From Paraspadella gotoi (lineage: Eukaryota > Chaetognatha): DNA of 64,000 nucleotides. Positions 1-11,070 of the stretch are shown one piece after another (positions within the stretch are counted from its first letter, which is position 1; every line of letters begins with the position of its first letter). The position numbers and the translations under genes were made by a program. A model generated the notes under the pieces. It had not been told where the DNA came from, searched no databases, and saw nothing but the letters and a program-made list of their open reading frames with translations. The DNA is taken from contig CM119264.1 of assembly GCA_051294375.1 (NCBI GenBank), positions 12,526,263 through 12,590,262 on the forward strand, written 5' to 3'.

Positions 1-60
1 TGCTCTTTACATCTGTTTTTTAATAATTTTACACATCTTCTACCTCAGCCTCTAATTCGG

Positions 61-560
61 CTTTCCTATCCGCCTCTCACTTCTGCCTCTCACTTCCGCC
101 TCCACTTCTGCCTCCACTTCCGCGTCTCACTTCTGCCTCTCACGTCTACTTCGAATATATTGCAACCTCGGCACTTCCGGCTCCCACTTTCCGCTCCACT
201 TCCGCCTCTCACTTCTGCCTCTCACTTTCCGCTTCGTATTGCAGCCTCCACTTTCCTACGCCTCCACTTCCGCCTCTCACTTCTGCCTCTCACTTCCGCC
301 TCCACTTCCACCTCCACTCTCGCGTCTCACTTCTGCCTCTGACTTCCGCATCTATTGCAACCTTCCACTTCTGCCTCCACTTCCGCCTCTCACTTCTGCC
401 TCTCACTTTCTCATTCATTTCAGCCTCCACTTCTGCCTCATTTCAGACTTCACTCTGCCTACACTTCTGCCTCTCACTTACGCTCCACTTTCAGACTTCA
501 CTTCTGCAACCACTTCCGCCACCTACCATGCATCCACTTCCGCCTCCACTCCCTGACCCC
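61..560. repeat. Degenerate 12-13 bp minisatellite, pyrimidine-rich
   Basis: Variants of CTCACTTCTGCC, CTCCACTTCCGCC and CTCACTTCCGCC follow one another for about 500 bp. Interruptions near 150-180, 225-250 and 350 break the register. All three forward frames stay partly open because the unit has few stops, which gives Ser/Leu/Pro-rich frames that are not credible proteins. The array stops just before the duplicated block begins at 569. The matching flank of the second block is missing behind a 25 N gap, so it is unknown whether the minisatellite is also duplicated. Confidence 0.85.
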
Positions 561-630
561 GCTTTTTCAGATTTCTGATGTTCGTCTGCCTTTGAACGCA
601 GATAAACGATCTTTGATATAAAGAGTCCAT

Positions 631-632
<2 letters not shown>

Positions 633-677
<45 letters not shown>

Positions 678-735
678 AATTCCCTCAGTTGTCCCGGTTT
701 TTGCTTAGCTAAGCAATAGAGCTCAGAGAGAGAGC

Positions 736-776
<41 letters not shown>

Positions 777-782
777 AGAGAG
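633..782. repeat. GA microsatellite pair
   Basis: Two GA arrays (about 633-674 and 724-782) flank a 50 bp spacer. In the second copy the same place (about 7472-7612) has shorter, interrupted arrays. Array length is therefore either variable between alleles or badly resolved. Confidence 0.9.
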
Positions 783-1175
783 GGACGTGGGGTTGGAAAA
801 CTGCGGACATTACGAACATCAATCAAAGCCTCGGATTTCTCAAACGACCGAAGACGCAAAAGGGGAAAAAACAGCTTTTTGGGTTTTTTGGCTTTTAGAT
901 TTTTCGGGGCAAGGAAGAGTTGGCTTTTTGGTAGACACGCGAAAATAGTAGCTAATTAATTGATGGTACAAATATATATGCAGACATAGTACTTAAAGTT
1001 ACAAACGTGTGTTCATTCAAAAATGAAATTTTATTTCTTTCATTCAGTTCACTGTTTACTACTTGTGTTTTAATTTATTTTACATTTACTATCTAGGAAA
1101 AAGTTTATCACATGTTAGTCGAGGATATCTACTAAAAAAATCAGAATGTTTCTGAATCTACATTAAATTTTTTCA

Positions 1176-1606
1176 GTATGCTCCTTCCATTTTTGTACTT
1201 CTAATTGTTAGAAGTTACTGGCAAAAAAGATTGCTACTTCAAATGAAAATTGCAAAAAAAATCATTTTTAGTTCTATAAATTTTTAGTATTTAGTTATTG
1301 TTTTTATTTTAAATAAATTAATTATTTTTTTTATTTTTTATTTGGCAATGCTAAAGTATTGCACCGTATTTGGTAAAAAAATGCTATTATAACTCTCAAA
1401 AAGAGGGTAAAAGCGCAACATCAACTTCGAGAATTAAGAGAATCAAGAATGTTTCCAAATTTACTTGTGAATTTTTTTATAGCTACTTCCATTTCTTCCG
1501 TTTAGAAGTTATAGGCAAAAAAAAATATTGCTACTTCAATAAAAATGGCAAAAAAATTTTATTTTCTATCATTTTTAGTATTTATTATTTTGTTTTTATT
1601 TCACTC
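1176..1606 (+). repeat. Internal direct repeat, about 130 bp twice
   Basis: The segments at about 1176-1310 and 1481-1606 share one order of blocks: CTTCCATTTTTTGTACTTC or its variant, then TAGAAGTTA, then GGCAAAAAA, then TTGCTACTTCAA, then an A-rich run and TTTTTAGTATTTA. They lie about 300 bp apart and are diverged. The second copy of the large block keeps both (about 8006-8135 and 8325-8435). This may be a remnant of a repeat family; no coding potential is visible. Confidence 0.6.
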
Positions 1607-1740
1607 TTATACCTCAATTTGCTGTACAGAGCCAAAGGAGAGCATACCCAAATATTAAAATGTTTTACCCATGTTTTATATATTTTAATTAGGAGAACAA
1701 CAAAGTTTGTTTGTTTGATAAAACGATTTTTATTACATTG

Positions 1741-1777
1741 GACACGTTTCGGCTCTTGCTTTAAGCCTTCATCAGCG
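1741..1777 (-). ncRNA. Hammerhead-ribozyme-like motif, Penelope type (copy 1)
   Basis: Read on the minus strand the order is CGCTGATGA, a GGCT...AGCC stem closed by a 9-base loop, then GAAAC, GT and GTC. CUGAUGA and GAAA are the two conserved core strands of a hammerhead ribozyme and GGCT/AGCC would be stem II. Stem III would be only AC/GT with a 2-base loop before a GUC cleavage triplet. Very short stem III and an extra A after CUGAUGA are known from Penelope-like retroelements. I see no convincing stem I next to the cleavage site and no reverse transcriptase or GIY-YIG frame nearby. The best reading is a remnant of a Penelope-like element end; activity is unproven. Confidence 0.5.
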
Positions 1778-2238
1778 TTTCTCTATTTATACACAACGAA
1801 AAAGAAAGGAAATAATATAATATATTTTTAATTAAATAAATAACTTTCACATTTCAACTGAAAGGATAATAATATAACAATATGTGATATACTTTTTTCC
1901 GAGATAGTAAGTTATTCATTCTCATTTTATCTGCTGTTTATTCTCATTCGCCGGCTTGAGGATCTCCCCGTCATATGACGACCGATCGAGACCGAACCAA
2001 GACCTTCCGACCGACGGACGGACGGACCGACGGACCGATGTACCGACTGACCCACGGACAGCCAGACCGGATCAGAAAAGGAGGAAGGAAATGAGGGAAA
2101 TCGAGACGAAGGATTTCGACGAGTTTCCCGTTTATCTTCCTTTCTTTTTTTCTTCGTCATTCAAATGTAATAATCCGCCGAAACTCTGCCAGCGTTTTCG
2201 CCTTATTTATTTCCGGTTATCTTTCATTGTCAACAAAG

Positions 2239-2330
2239 TCTCCTCTCTTCTCTCTCTCTCTCTCTTCCTCTCTCTCTCTCCTCTCCTCTCTCTTTCATCT
2301 TTCTGCTCTTCTCTCTCTCTCTCGCTCTCG
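2239..2330. repeat. CT microsatellite
   Basis: Interrupted CT array next to a GC-richer stretch (2340-2560). The matching array at about 9077-9171 is arranged differently, with clear length and interruption differences between the two copies. Confidence 0.85.
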
Positions 2331-2655
2331 TTAATCTTTTCCGCGGCGCGCTCCATTCTCAGAGTCACCCTTCGGACGTGCGCAGAGAAGTAGGGCAAGG
2401 AAGCGAGCGGCGTCGCGGCGCCGCATTTGGAATCGAGGCTGTGGCGCAGAGAATTGCGTGAGTGGGAAGGAATCTCGACGGTAAAGACGAATGGAAGGAG
2501 GAAGGTGATTCGTCGACGTCGTTCACGCGGAAGAATTGACGTGACAAAATGTTCGGTGAAAAGACTTGGCAATGAAGGCACATTTGAGTAAATGTCTCAC
2601 GGACACATTTTCAACGCGTGGCGCAAGAATAAGAGAAAGGACTAAATAAAAGGCA

Positions 2656-2739
2656 TAATAATATAATAATAATCAACATCATCATTAATCATCATAATCA
2701 TCACATCATTCATCATCAGCATATCATCATCATCATCAT

Positions 2740-2773
<34 letters not shown>

Positions 2774-2793
2774 CATCATCATCATCATCATCA
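2656..2793. repeat. ATC (CAT) trinucleotide array
   Basis: A run of ATC/CAT triplets with small interruptions. The counterpart in the second large copy is 9522-9654. It produces an artefactual methionine run on the minus strand in the second copy. Confidence 0.9.
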
Positions 2794-3249
2794 TCCATTC
2801 GGGACATGCTCTGTCATGTTGCGTAAAAAACAAACAACAATAAATTCAATTCAATAGCATCAGAGTCTTTGGCATCGTTTTTTTCCGTCACCATGGCAAT
2901 GAGAAACTTTCGCGTCATCGTCTTGTTATTGCCTCCTTTTCAAGCGTGGTAAAGCATAAGGAGCAAAGCATAAAGAAGAAAGCATTCATCCTCTCTTTGT
3001 CAGTGTTTTCTTGCTCGACGTCGTTGCTCCGAGACTGCAATAACCGGGGGTAACCCCACGTTCAATGGTTCCCACCGATTCTGTTGGGGCCATCAATTTC
3101 GGCATCGGAAAGTTTAATGACGTAAGCAAGTTCGATCGTTCGATCAATCAGCTCGCATGTCGCAATCCGAATTCATGCATAATATAATTAATAGCTTGTA
3201 ACTAAATGCTATAATTATCTTGATTTTATTTGATTTTAATCTCAAGGTT

Positions 3250-3488
3250 TCGCGAATTCACGGATCCCCCCCACCTACCCTGCCCCCACTCGATAGCCCA
3301 GACGCGCGGACGTGAATGACGCCCGCCACGCCCTTATTGCCGTTCTCGTCCATGCCTTGTCGCTCATGGAATTGATGCGGGGATCTCGGCATTGTGCGAG
3401 CGGAATCGCCTTGGATGGCATCGGACTGTTATCACATACATTGCAACAACAATCCAGTGTCCACGATTTAAGTTCTCTGCAAAACTCT
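3250..3488. other. GC-balanced complex-sequence island
   Basis: This stretch, with a C-rich patch at 3265-3290, has ordinary complexity and CpG content unlike its AT- and GA-rich surroundings. A frame on the plus strand reads as normal protein-like sequence for about 60 codons, but it starts with GTG and has no in-frame ATG for about 18 codons. The second copy (about 10150-10385) shifts frame at a one-base difference near 10248. It could hold an exon or promoter; neither is supported by clear splice or start signals. Confidence 0.3.
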
Positions 3489-3514
3489 CTCGGGCCTTTC
3501 TCTCTTCTCTCTCT

Positions 3515-3567
<53 letters not shown>

Positions 3568-3578
3568 CTCTCTCTCAT
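3489..3578. repeat. CT microsatellite
   Basis: CT array with TTCTC interruptions. The counterpart at 10387-10497 is an uninterrupted run of about 110 bp, so the two copies differ in both length and purity. Confidence 0.9.
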
Positions 3579-4084
3579 TCACACACACATTAAGTCTCGT
3601 ATCTCTTCGTTTCAGTGACCAGAAACCGAGTCCCAGGACTAATCTTTTCTTCCCTCTCTCACACAGAAAAAAGTCAGTAAGTGTAAATTCATGAGTTTAT
3701 GTACATGTATGGAAGTAAATATAATTTTTTTTATATAAAGTTGTGTACCATGAGAAACTGTTAATATTCATAGATAACGTACTTCCGCGTAAAAATGCGA
3801 TCACGGTATAACTAAGGAATATTAGTAATACTTAGTTGAGTGATAAGATACATTAAACACTGGTTGTGCAATGTGCACAGTTCCTGTAATAATTTTAACA
3901 ATAATTGATCAAGTCATAATATGCTTGTTTTGCATATGTTTATAGTTGAGTTGTCACGTGATATCCAGAATACGCGCACAAAAAATCAAGCGGCGCACTA
4001 CTTTCAACGTGCCGTTTCTAGTTAAAAATAGATCTACATTTGCTTTTTTAAAGTTCTAGAAAGAAAAAGTTGACCTGAAGTAGG

Positions 4085-4089
<5 letters not shown>

Positions 4090-4176
<87 letters not shown>
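4090..4176. repeat. GA microsatellite
   Basis: GA array of about 87 bp with one AAG interruption. The second copy at about 11026-11068 is half the length. Confidence 0.9.
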
Positions 4177-4179
<3 letters not shown>

Positions 4180-4731
4180 CAAATCCAATCTCTCTCCCGA
4201 TACAAAGGGATCAAGATACCATGACCAACCGCAAAGAGCATCGGGCTTCAGGGACTAATCCCGTTTTGCCTTTAAAAACAAACGGAGAAAGCCGAAGAAA
4301 GAAGAAAGCTGAAAAAAAGCAAAAGAAAGCAAAAGGCGAAAAGGCGAAACGAATTGTGAATTTTCTTTTTTTCACGGTTCTTAAGGACGCTCAGCTTTTG
4401 AAATAACTGTAGGATGATTGAATGTAAAGAGCTCTTGCTGCTCTCAGCTCAGTTTCTTCACTTTAGGTAAGCCAAGGTTATTTTTTAAATAGTTTAAAAA
4501 GTGTGTAATCTTTGTTAACGAACGACGCTAAGCTACTGACAATTTAAAAAAAGAAATCCTTTTGAAATATTCGAGTTGATTTCCGCATCTAAAATTGCGA
4601 AATACTTTAAACCGTCTCGGCTCACGTCACAAAACAAAACGAAAAAAACTCGCTGATCTCTCATTAATGGATTGTGCCGTAATTTTTCAGGCTTGCTCTG
4701 CCTAATCATTTTTTTTTATCTCTAATCTTGA

Positions 4732-4732
4732 G

Positions 4733-4810
<78 letters not shown>
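4732..4810. repeat. GA microsatellite
   Basis: Nearly pure GA array of about 75 bp. Its counterpart is about 11648-11708. Confidence 0.9.
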
Positions 4811-5012
4811 AAACGTGCCTCTTTTCATTGTCTTCTGCCAGTTCATCACAACATTACAAGCTGAAAATTCTTTCTCCCTTTTTTTTTCGCCCTTACTTTT
4901 TTTTTCTCTCACGACGAAGAAATTCCTCCTTATCTTCTTGGCGGGCAGCGAATCGAGGCGAGGGAAAGATATCGCCAGCTCTCTCTCTCGATCTCTCTCT
5001 CTCTCTCTCTCT

Positions 5013-5183
5013 GAGTCATATACTCAGCTCTCCGGATGCAGCCGTCCACCGGAGCAGCGGCGCGCGGCTGCCACCGACTCACTTCTCCTTCCGGACTTCT
5101 TCGCTCGATCAGGGAGATTTGCTCTCTCTCAATGGTGAGTCGGGCTTCTTCCGGTCGAAGTCCGAGCGGATCGGGCCCGGATT

Positions 5184-5184
<1 letters not shown>
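5013..5184 (+). repeat. Left terminal inverted repeat, copy 1
   Basis: GC-rich arm running from GAGTCATATACTC through CCGGATGCAGCC to GGGCCCGGATTT. Its partner is 7164-7343 on the opposite strand. Differences between arms are small indels and a few substitutions. Confidence 0.75.
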
Positions 5185-5252
<68 letters not shown>

Positions 5253-6129
5253 CACCAAACAACGTCGACAAGTCAAGTCTCACCATTTTTTGAGGAAACA
5301 GATTTAAGCGCTTCATTAGGCGTAGAGAACTAATTAGTCATTACTCATAGATAAGGCAAAACAAACTGGCCTTGCTGTGTAAATCACTTACATCAATGGA
5401 TTTTATGTAAAATGGTGAATGACCTTTCCTTTAAAAAATTTACATTTGGCTTTTAGTCAGTTTGTTGCTTCAATAAGCCAAATACAATTAAAAACAGTTT
5501 TTAAAAAAGAAATTTTTGATTGAAGCGTTTGGACAATTCTGAAAGTTTATAGTTAAATTCCTAAGTTTCTGGGAACAACTTTAGCGCGTTTGATCTAAAC
5601 CAAGAAAGATGTTTGTCAAATCCTGGCGACTTAAGGGCCAAGTGAACAGGGGGGTAAAAAGCTGAAAACATAACGTTTGACCCTTTAACTTAAGCTGGTT
5701 CGGATCATATAATTTTTTCCTTTTATAATCATTTGGGAAAGTAGTAAAAAATTCGATAAAATCAGCGAGCTTAATTTTCTTAAAAAAATTGGTAAGAACA
5801 AAATCTTTTTCAAGTTTAAAATTTTTTTTTCCAAAAAAGGGTAAGATCTAATTTTAAAAAGATTTCAGCTTTTTTCACAAAAATTTATAAGAAAAAAAAC
5901 TAGGAATGATCAAATTTAGGTATCGGACGATTTTATTTAAACTTTCTTTTCAAATGATTCTGTTAATTGGATGAAAATAAAACTCTTTGAAGTAATATAA
6001 ATATAAAAAGAAGAGAAAGATTCTGTACTTTGCTAAATTTTAATTGTTATAATTAGGAATCAATATAGTTTAATTATAACATTTAAGGGATGAATATGAA
6101 TATTAATTATAAATAATAATTAACTAATA

Positions 6130-6690
6130 ATTACTTTTTTCCAATATTGCTAAAATATTATAAACAGAATTGATAAAAATTTAGCTCTAAGACAAAGTGG
6201 GGCTGGACTACGGATTATTGAAATCATCTGCTGCATTTTCTAATCAAGAATCAATATCATTTTTTGCTACTTTTAATGAGTAGAGTGGTAGGAAAAAGGT
6301 AAGGAAGAAAGGAAAGGATGACACAGAAAAATATGAGGGTAGAAACGTTGGAGAAAGGGAGAAAAGTCAGATGAGAAAGAGAGAAAAAGAGAGAGTTCGA
6401 AAAAAAAGTCGAGCAAAGAAAGAAAATAAGAAAAGGAGTGAAAAACAAAAGAAAAAAAAATTTATAATATAGCCTGCCATTTTTTTGCCAAAGCAGTAGT
6501 ATATCTAAAATACGCACAGATCTTACGAGCAATTTGATCTCTAAAAGTTGCTCTTGCCATGAAAAATATTTTTAGTTTCATCTTAATTAAGGCGGATACC
6601 GTAATAAGAATGATTGTCATAAAAGAAACATGTCTTACCGTATTTTTTTGAAAACATAAGAATTCAACCAGTGAGATCTATGTTATGAGG
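6130..6690 (+). repeat. Dispersed repeat inside the TIR element (copy 1)
   Basis: Shares ordered blocks with 61985-63400: TTTTTCCA.TATTG, GGATTA.T.AAA.CATCT, TTTCTAATCA, CATTTTTTGC.ACTTTTA, a long purine-rich stretch, GAAAAAAAAAT, AATTTGATCT.TAAA, TTTCATCT..ATTA, and TCTTACCGT followed by a T-run. The later copy is clearly diverged, unlike the near-identical large duplications. It is therefore an older interspersed family rather than an assembly copy. No protein-coding content is recognised. Confidence 0.6.
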
Positions 6691-7109
6691 AGAAGATAAG
6701 ATATATATAAATAAAGAGTGTTTTCATATTTATCAGAGGGGAAAAAAAATAATAGTTATTTAAGTTCCAATTTCATTGTTGAAAATACCCGTATAAAAAA
6801 TCATGCCTATCTCAAATACAATTTCTTGAAAGGAAAAAGACTCCCGGATCCGCGCGAAACCATGATCGATCGCTCGGAGGCAGAGAGAAAAGACCGGCGG
6901 TGACGAGGGTAAGAGATGAGAGAAGAGAGTAGTTGCCACTGAGGGCTCCGATCGGATCGACTCTCCGTCGCGCGGATCGGGAGACAGGAGAAGGAAGAGG
7001 AAGAGGAGTAAGAAGAGCGAGCGAAGTAAGTCGAAGGCGGGGAGAAGCCGATCGGCCGCAGCGGCGGCTGCTCCGAGGCTGCGCTGATACGAGCTTCTGA
7101 GATAAAGCC

Positions 7110-7145
<36 letters not shown>

Positions 7146-7163
7146 AAAAGGAGAGAGAGAGAG

Positions 7164-7343
7164 AAATCCGGGCCCGATCCGCTCGGACTTCGATCGGAAG
7201 AAGCCCGACTCACCATTGAGAGAGAAAAATCTCCCTGATCCGAGCGGAAGAAGTCCGGAAGGAGAAGTGAGTCGGTCGGCAGCCGCGCGCCGGGGGGCTG
7301 CTCCGGTGGACGGCTGCATCCGGGAGAGCTGAGTATATGACTC
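7164..7343 (-). repeat. Right terminal inverted repeat, copy 1
   Basis: Reverse complement of the 5013-5184 arm, with the same terminal 13-mer. The outer flank is again CT on the plus strand, running into the 25 N gap. Confidence 0.75.
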
Positions 7344-7383
<40 letters not shown>

Positions 7384-7408
7384 NNNNNNNNNNNNNNNNN
7401 NNNNNNNN
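7384..7408. other. Assembly gap, 25 N
   Basis: Exactly 25 N between a CT array and the start of the second 6.8 kb copy. The same length recurs at four other gaps, so it is a placeholder rather than a measured size. Confidence 0.99.
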
Positions 7409-7470
7409 AGATTTCTGATGTTCGTCTGCCTTTGAACGCAGATAAACGATCTTTGATATAAAGAGTCCAT

Positions 7471-7503
<33 letters not shown>

Positions 7504-8593
7504 AAATCCCTCATGTCCCGTTTTGCTTACTAAGCTAATAGGCCCTCAGAAGAGAAGCAGAGAGAGAGAGAAGAGAGAGGAGAGAGAAGAGCAGAGAGGA
7601 GAGAGAGGGACGGGGGTTGGAAGAACTGCGGACATTACGAACATCAATCAAAGCCTCGGATTTCTCAAACGACCGAAGACGCAAAAGGGGAAAAACAGCT
7701 TTTTGGGTTTTTGGCTTTTAGATTTTTCGGGGCAAGGAAGAGTTGGCTTTTTGGTAGACACGCGAAATAGTAGCTAATTAATTGATGGTACAAATATATA
7801 TGCAGACATAGTACTTAAAGTTACAAACGTGTGTTCATTCAAAAATGAAATTTTATTTCTTTCATTCATGTCTCACTGTTTACTACTTGTGTTTTAATTT
7901 ATTTTACATTTACTATCTAGGAAAAATGTATATCACATTGTTAGTCGAGGATATCTACTCAAAAAAATCAGAATGTTTCTGAATCTACATTAAATTTTTT
8001 TCAGTAGCTTCCTTCCATTTTTTGTACTTCTAATTGTTTAGAAGTTACTGGCAAAAAAAGATTGCTACTTCAAATAGAAAATTGCAAAAAAAATCATTTT
8101 TAGTTTTCTATAATTTTTAGTATTTAGTTATTTGTTTTTATTTTAAATAAAATTAATTATTTTTTTATTTTTTTTATTTGGCAATGCTAAAAGTATTGCA
8201 CCGTATTTGGTAAAAAAATGCTATTATAACTCTCAAAAATGAGGGTAAAAAGCGCAACATCAACTTCGAGAATTAAGAGAATCAAGAATGTTTCCAAATT
8301 TACTTTGAATTTTTTTTTAATAGCTTACTTCCATTTTCTTCCGTTTAGAAGTTATAGGCAAAAAAAATATTGCTACTTCAAATAAAAAATGGCAAAAAAA
8401 ATCTTTAATTTTCTATCATTTTTAGTATTTAGTTATTTGTTTTTATTTCACTCTTATACCTCAATTTGCTGTACCAGAGCCAAAGGAGAGCATACCAAAT
8501 ATTAAAAATGTTTTACCCATGTTTTATATATTTTTAATTAGTTAGAGAAAACAAAGTTTGTTTGTTTGATAACAACGATTTTTATTTACATTG

Positions 8594-8630
8594 GACACGT
8601 TTCGGCTCTTGCTTTAAGCCTTCATCAGCG
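8594..8630 (-). ncRNA. Hammerhead-ribozyme-like motif, Penelope type (copy 2)
   Basis: Same core as at 1741-1777, unchanged: CTGATGA, GGCT...AGCC, GAAAC, GTC. It is not independent evidence of conservation, because the surrounding 6.8 kb is duplicated with it. Confidence 0.5.
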
Positions 8631-9521
8631 TTTCTCTATTTATACACAACGAAAAGAAAGGAAATAATATAATATATTTTTAATTAAATAAATGAACTTT
8701 TCAACAATTTAAACTGAAAGGATAATAATATAACAATTATGTGATATACTTTTTTCCGAGATAGTAAGTTATTCATTCTCATTTTATCTGCTGTTTATTC
8801 TCATTCGCCAGCCTTGAGGATCTCCCCGTCATATGGCCTTCACGACCGACGGACGGACGGACCGACGGACCGATGTACCGACTGACCCACGGACAGCCAG
8901 ACCGGATCAGAAAAGGAGGAAGGAAATGAGGGAAATCGAGACGAAGGATTTCGACGAGTTTCCCGTTTATCTTCCTTTCTTTTTTTCTTCCGTCATTCAA
9001 ATGTAATAATCCCGCCGAAACTCTGCCAGCGTTTTCGCCTTATTTATTTCCGGTTATCTTTCATTGTCAACAAAGTCTCTCCCTCTCTCTCTCTCTCTCT
9101 CTCTCGATGATCTTCTCTCTCTCTCTCTCTCTCTCTCGGGTCTCTCTCTCTCTCTCTCTCTCTCGCTCTCGTTAATCTTTTCCGCGGCGACGCTCCATTT
9201 CTCAGAGGTCACTCCTTCGGACGTGGCGCAGAGAAGTAGGCGCAAGGAAGCGAGCGGCGTCGGCGGCGCCGCATTTGGGAATCGAAGGCTGTGGCGCAGA
9301 GAAGTTTGGCGTGAAGTGGGAAGGAATCTCGACGGTAAAGAAGAAATGAAGGAGGAAGGTGATTCGTCGACGTCTTCGTCACGGCGGAAGAATTGACCGT
9401 GACAAAGATGTTCGGTGAAAAGACTTGGCTATTGAAGGCCATTTGAGTATAATGTCTCACGGACACATTTTCAACCGTGGCGCAAAGAATTAAGAGCAAA
9501 GGAAACTAAATAAAAAGGATA

Positions 9522-9587
9522 ATAATAGTAATAATAATAATCATCATCATTATCATCATAATCATCATCATCATCATCATCAGCATT

Positions 9588-9654
<67 letters not shown>
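9522..9654. repeat. ATC (CAT) trinucleotide array, copy 2
   Basis: A longer and purer run than its counterpart at 2656-2793. A run of methionine codons on the minus strand here is the array read in frame, not a gene. Confidence 0.9.
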
Positions 9655-9655
<1 letters not shown>

Positions 9656-10385
9656 TCGGGACATTGCTCCCCTGTCAACTGTTGCGTAAAAAAACAAACA
9701 AACAAAATAAAATTCAAATTCAAATTACGCCATCAGAGTCTTTGGTCATCGTTTTTTTCGTCAACCATGGCAATGAGAAACTTTTCGTCGTCATCGTCTT
9801 CGTTATTGCCTCCTTTTCAAGCGTGGCGTAAAGCATAAGGAGCAAAGCATAAAGAAAGAAAAGACGATTCATCCTTCTCTTTGTCACGGTGTCTTTCTTG
9901 CCTCGACGTCGTTGCTCCGAGACTGCAATAACCGGGGGTAACCACCGGTTCATGGTTCCACCGCATTCTGTTGGGGCCATCAATATTCGGCATCGGAAAT
10001 GTTTAATGACGTAAGCAAGTTCGATCGTTCGATCAATCAGCTCGCATGTCGCAATCCGAATTTCATGCATAATATAATTATAGCTTGTAACTAAATGCTA
10101 TAATTATCTTGATTTTAATTTGATTTTAATCTCAAGGTTTCGCGAATCACGGATCCCCCCCACCTACCCCTGCCCCCACTCGATAGCCCAGACGCGCGGA
10201 CGTGAATGACGCCCGCCACGCCCTCATTGCCGTTCTCGTCGATGCCCTTTGTCGCTCATGGAATTGATGCGGGGATCTCGGCATTGTGCCGAGCGGAATC
10301 GCCTTGGATGGCATCGACTGTTATCACATAACATTGCAACAACAATCCAGTGTCCACGATTTAAGTTCTCTGCAAAACTCTCGGG

Positions 10386-10500
<115 letters not shown>

Positions 10501-11021
10501 CACACACACATTAAGTCTCGTATCTCTTCTTTTTCAGTGACCCAGAAACCGAGTCCCAGGACTAATCTTTTCTTCCCTTCTCTTCACACAAGAAAAGTTC
10601 AGTAAGTGTAAATTCATGAGTTTATGTACATGTATGGAAGTTAAATATAATTTTTTTTATATAAAGTTTGTGTACCATGAGAAACTGTTAATATTTCATA
10701 GATAACGTACTTCCGCGTAAAAATGCGATCACGGTATAACTAAGGAATATTAGTAATTACTTAGTTGAGTGATAAGATACCATTAAACACTGGTTGTGCA
10801 ATGTGCACAGTTCCTGTAATAATTTTACAAATAATTGATCAATCATAATATGCTTGTTTTGCATATGTTTTATAGTTGAGTTGTCACGTGATCATCCAGA
10901 AATACGCGCACAAAAAATCCACAGCGGCGCACTACTTTCAACGTGCCCGTTCTAGTTAAAAATAGATCTACATTTGCTTTTTTTAAAGTTCTAAGAAAAG
11001 AAAAAGTTGACCTGAAGTAGG

Positions 11022-11070
<49 letters not shown>

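Larger units (their letters stand above)
5013..7343 (+). mobile_element. 2.3 kb long-TIR element inside a CT array (copy 1)
   Basis: About 172 bp of GC-rich sequence at 5013-5184 returns as its reverse complement at 7164-7343. Both ends stop at the same 13-mer, GAGTCATATACTC, itself a small inverted repeat (GAGT...ACTC). On the plus strand both flanks are CT repeats, as expected of an insertion into a CT array; this also hides any target duplication. Each arm continues inward into a CT/GA array and then the two interiors differ. The interior is AT-rich apart from a GC-rich patch at 6840-7100 and has no long frame, so the unit would be non-autonomous. Each arm carries ATGGTGAGT, which could be a start codon joined to a splice donor. 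No known superfamily is recognised. Confidence 0.6.
569..7383 (+). repeat. Direct duplication 1, copy 1 (6.8 kb)
   Basis: The sequence from 569 onward reappears at 7409 in the same order and orientation: GA array, AT-rich stretch, hammerhead-like motif, ATC array, GC-balanced island near 3250-3490, CT array, GA arrays, and the 2.3 kb TIR element. Differences are mostly one-base indels and changed array lengths, as in unpolished long reads. This copy ends inside a CT array at a 25 N gap. It is either two haplotypes laid end to end or a real tandem duplication; the gap cannot separate these. Confidence 0.9.

Noticed and set aside
3957-3962. CACGTG E-boxes (also near 10883, 45717, 48612) as regulatory sites
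   Set aside because: Six-base matches are expected by chance in 64 kb, and two of the pairs are duplicates of each other.
8779-9000. Minus-strand frame with VSRYIGPSVRPSVG-like repeats (also about 1927-2160)
   Set aside because: It comes from short GACGGACGG-type tandem sequence and its N-terminal part differs between the two copies by frame shifts.
9506-9697. Methionine-rich frame
   Set aside because: It is the ATC/CAT array read on the minus strand.
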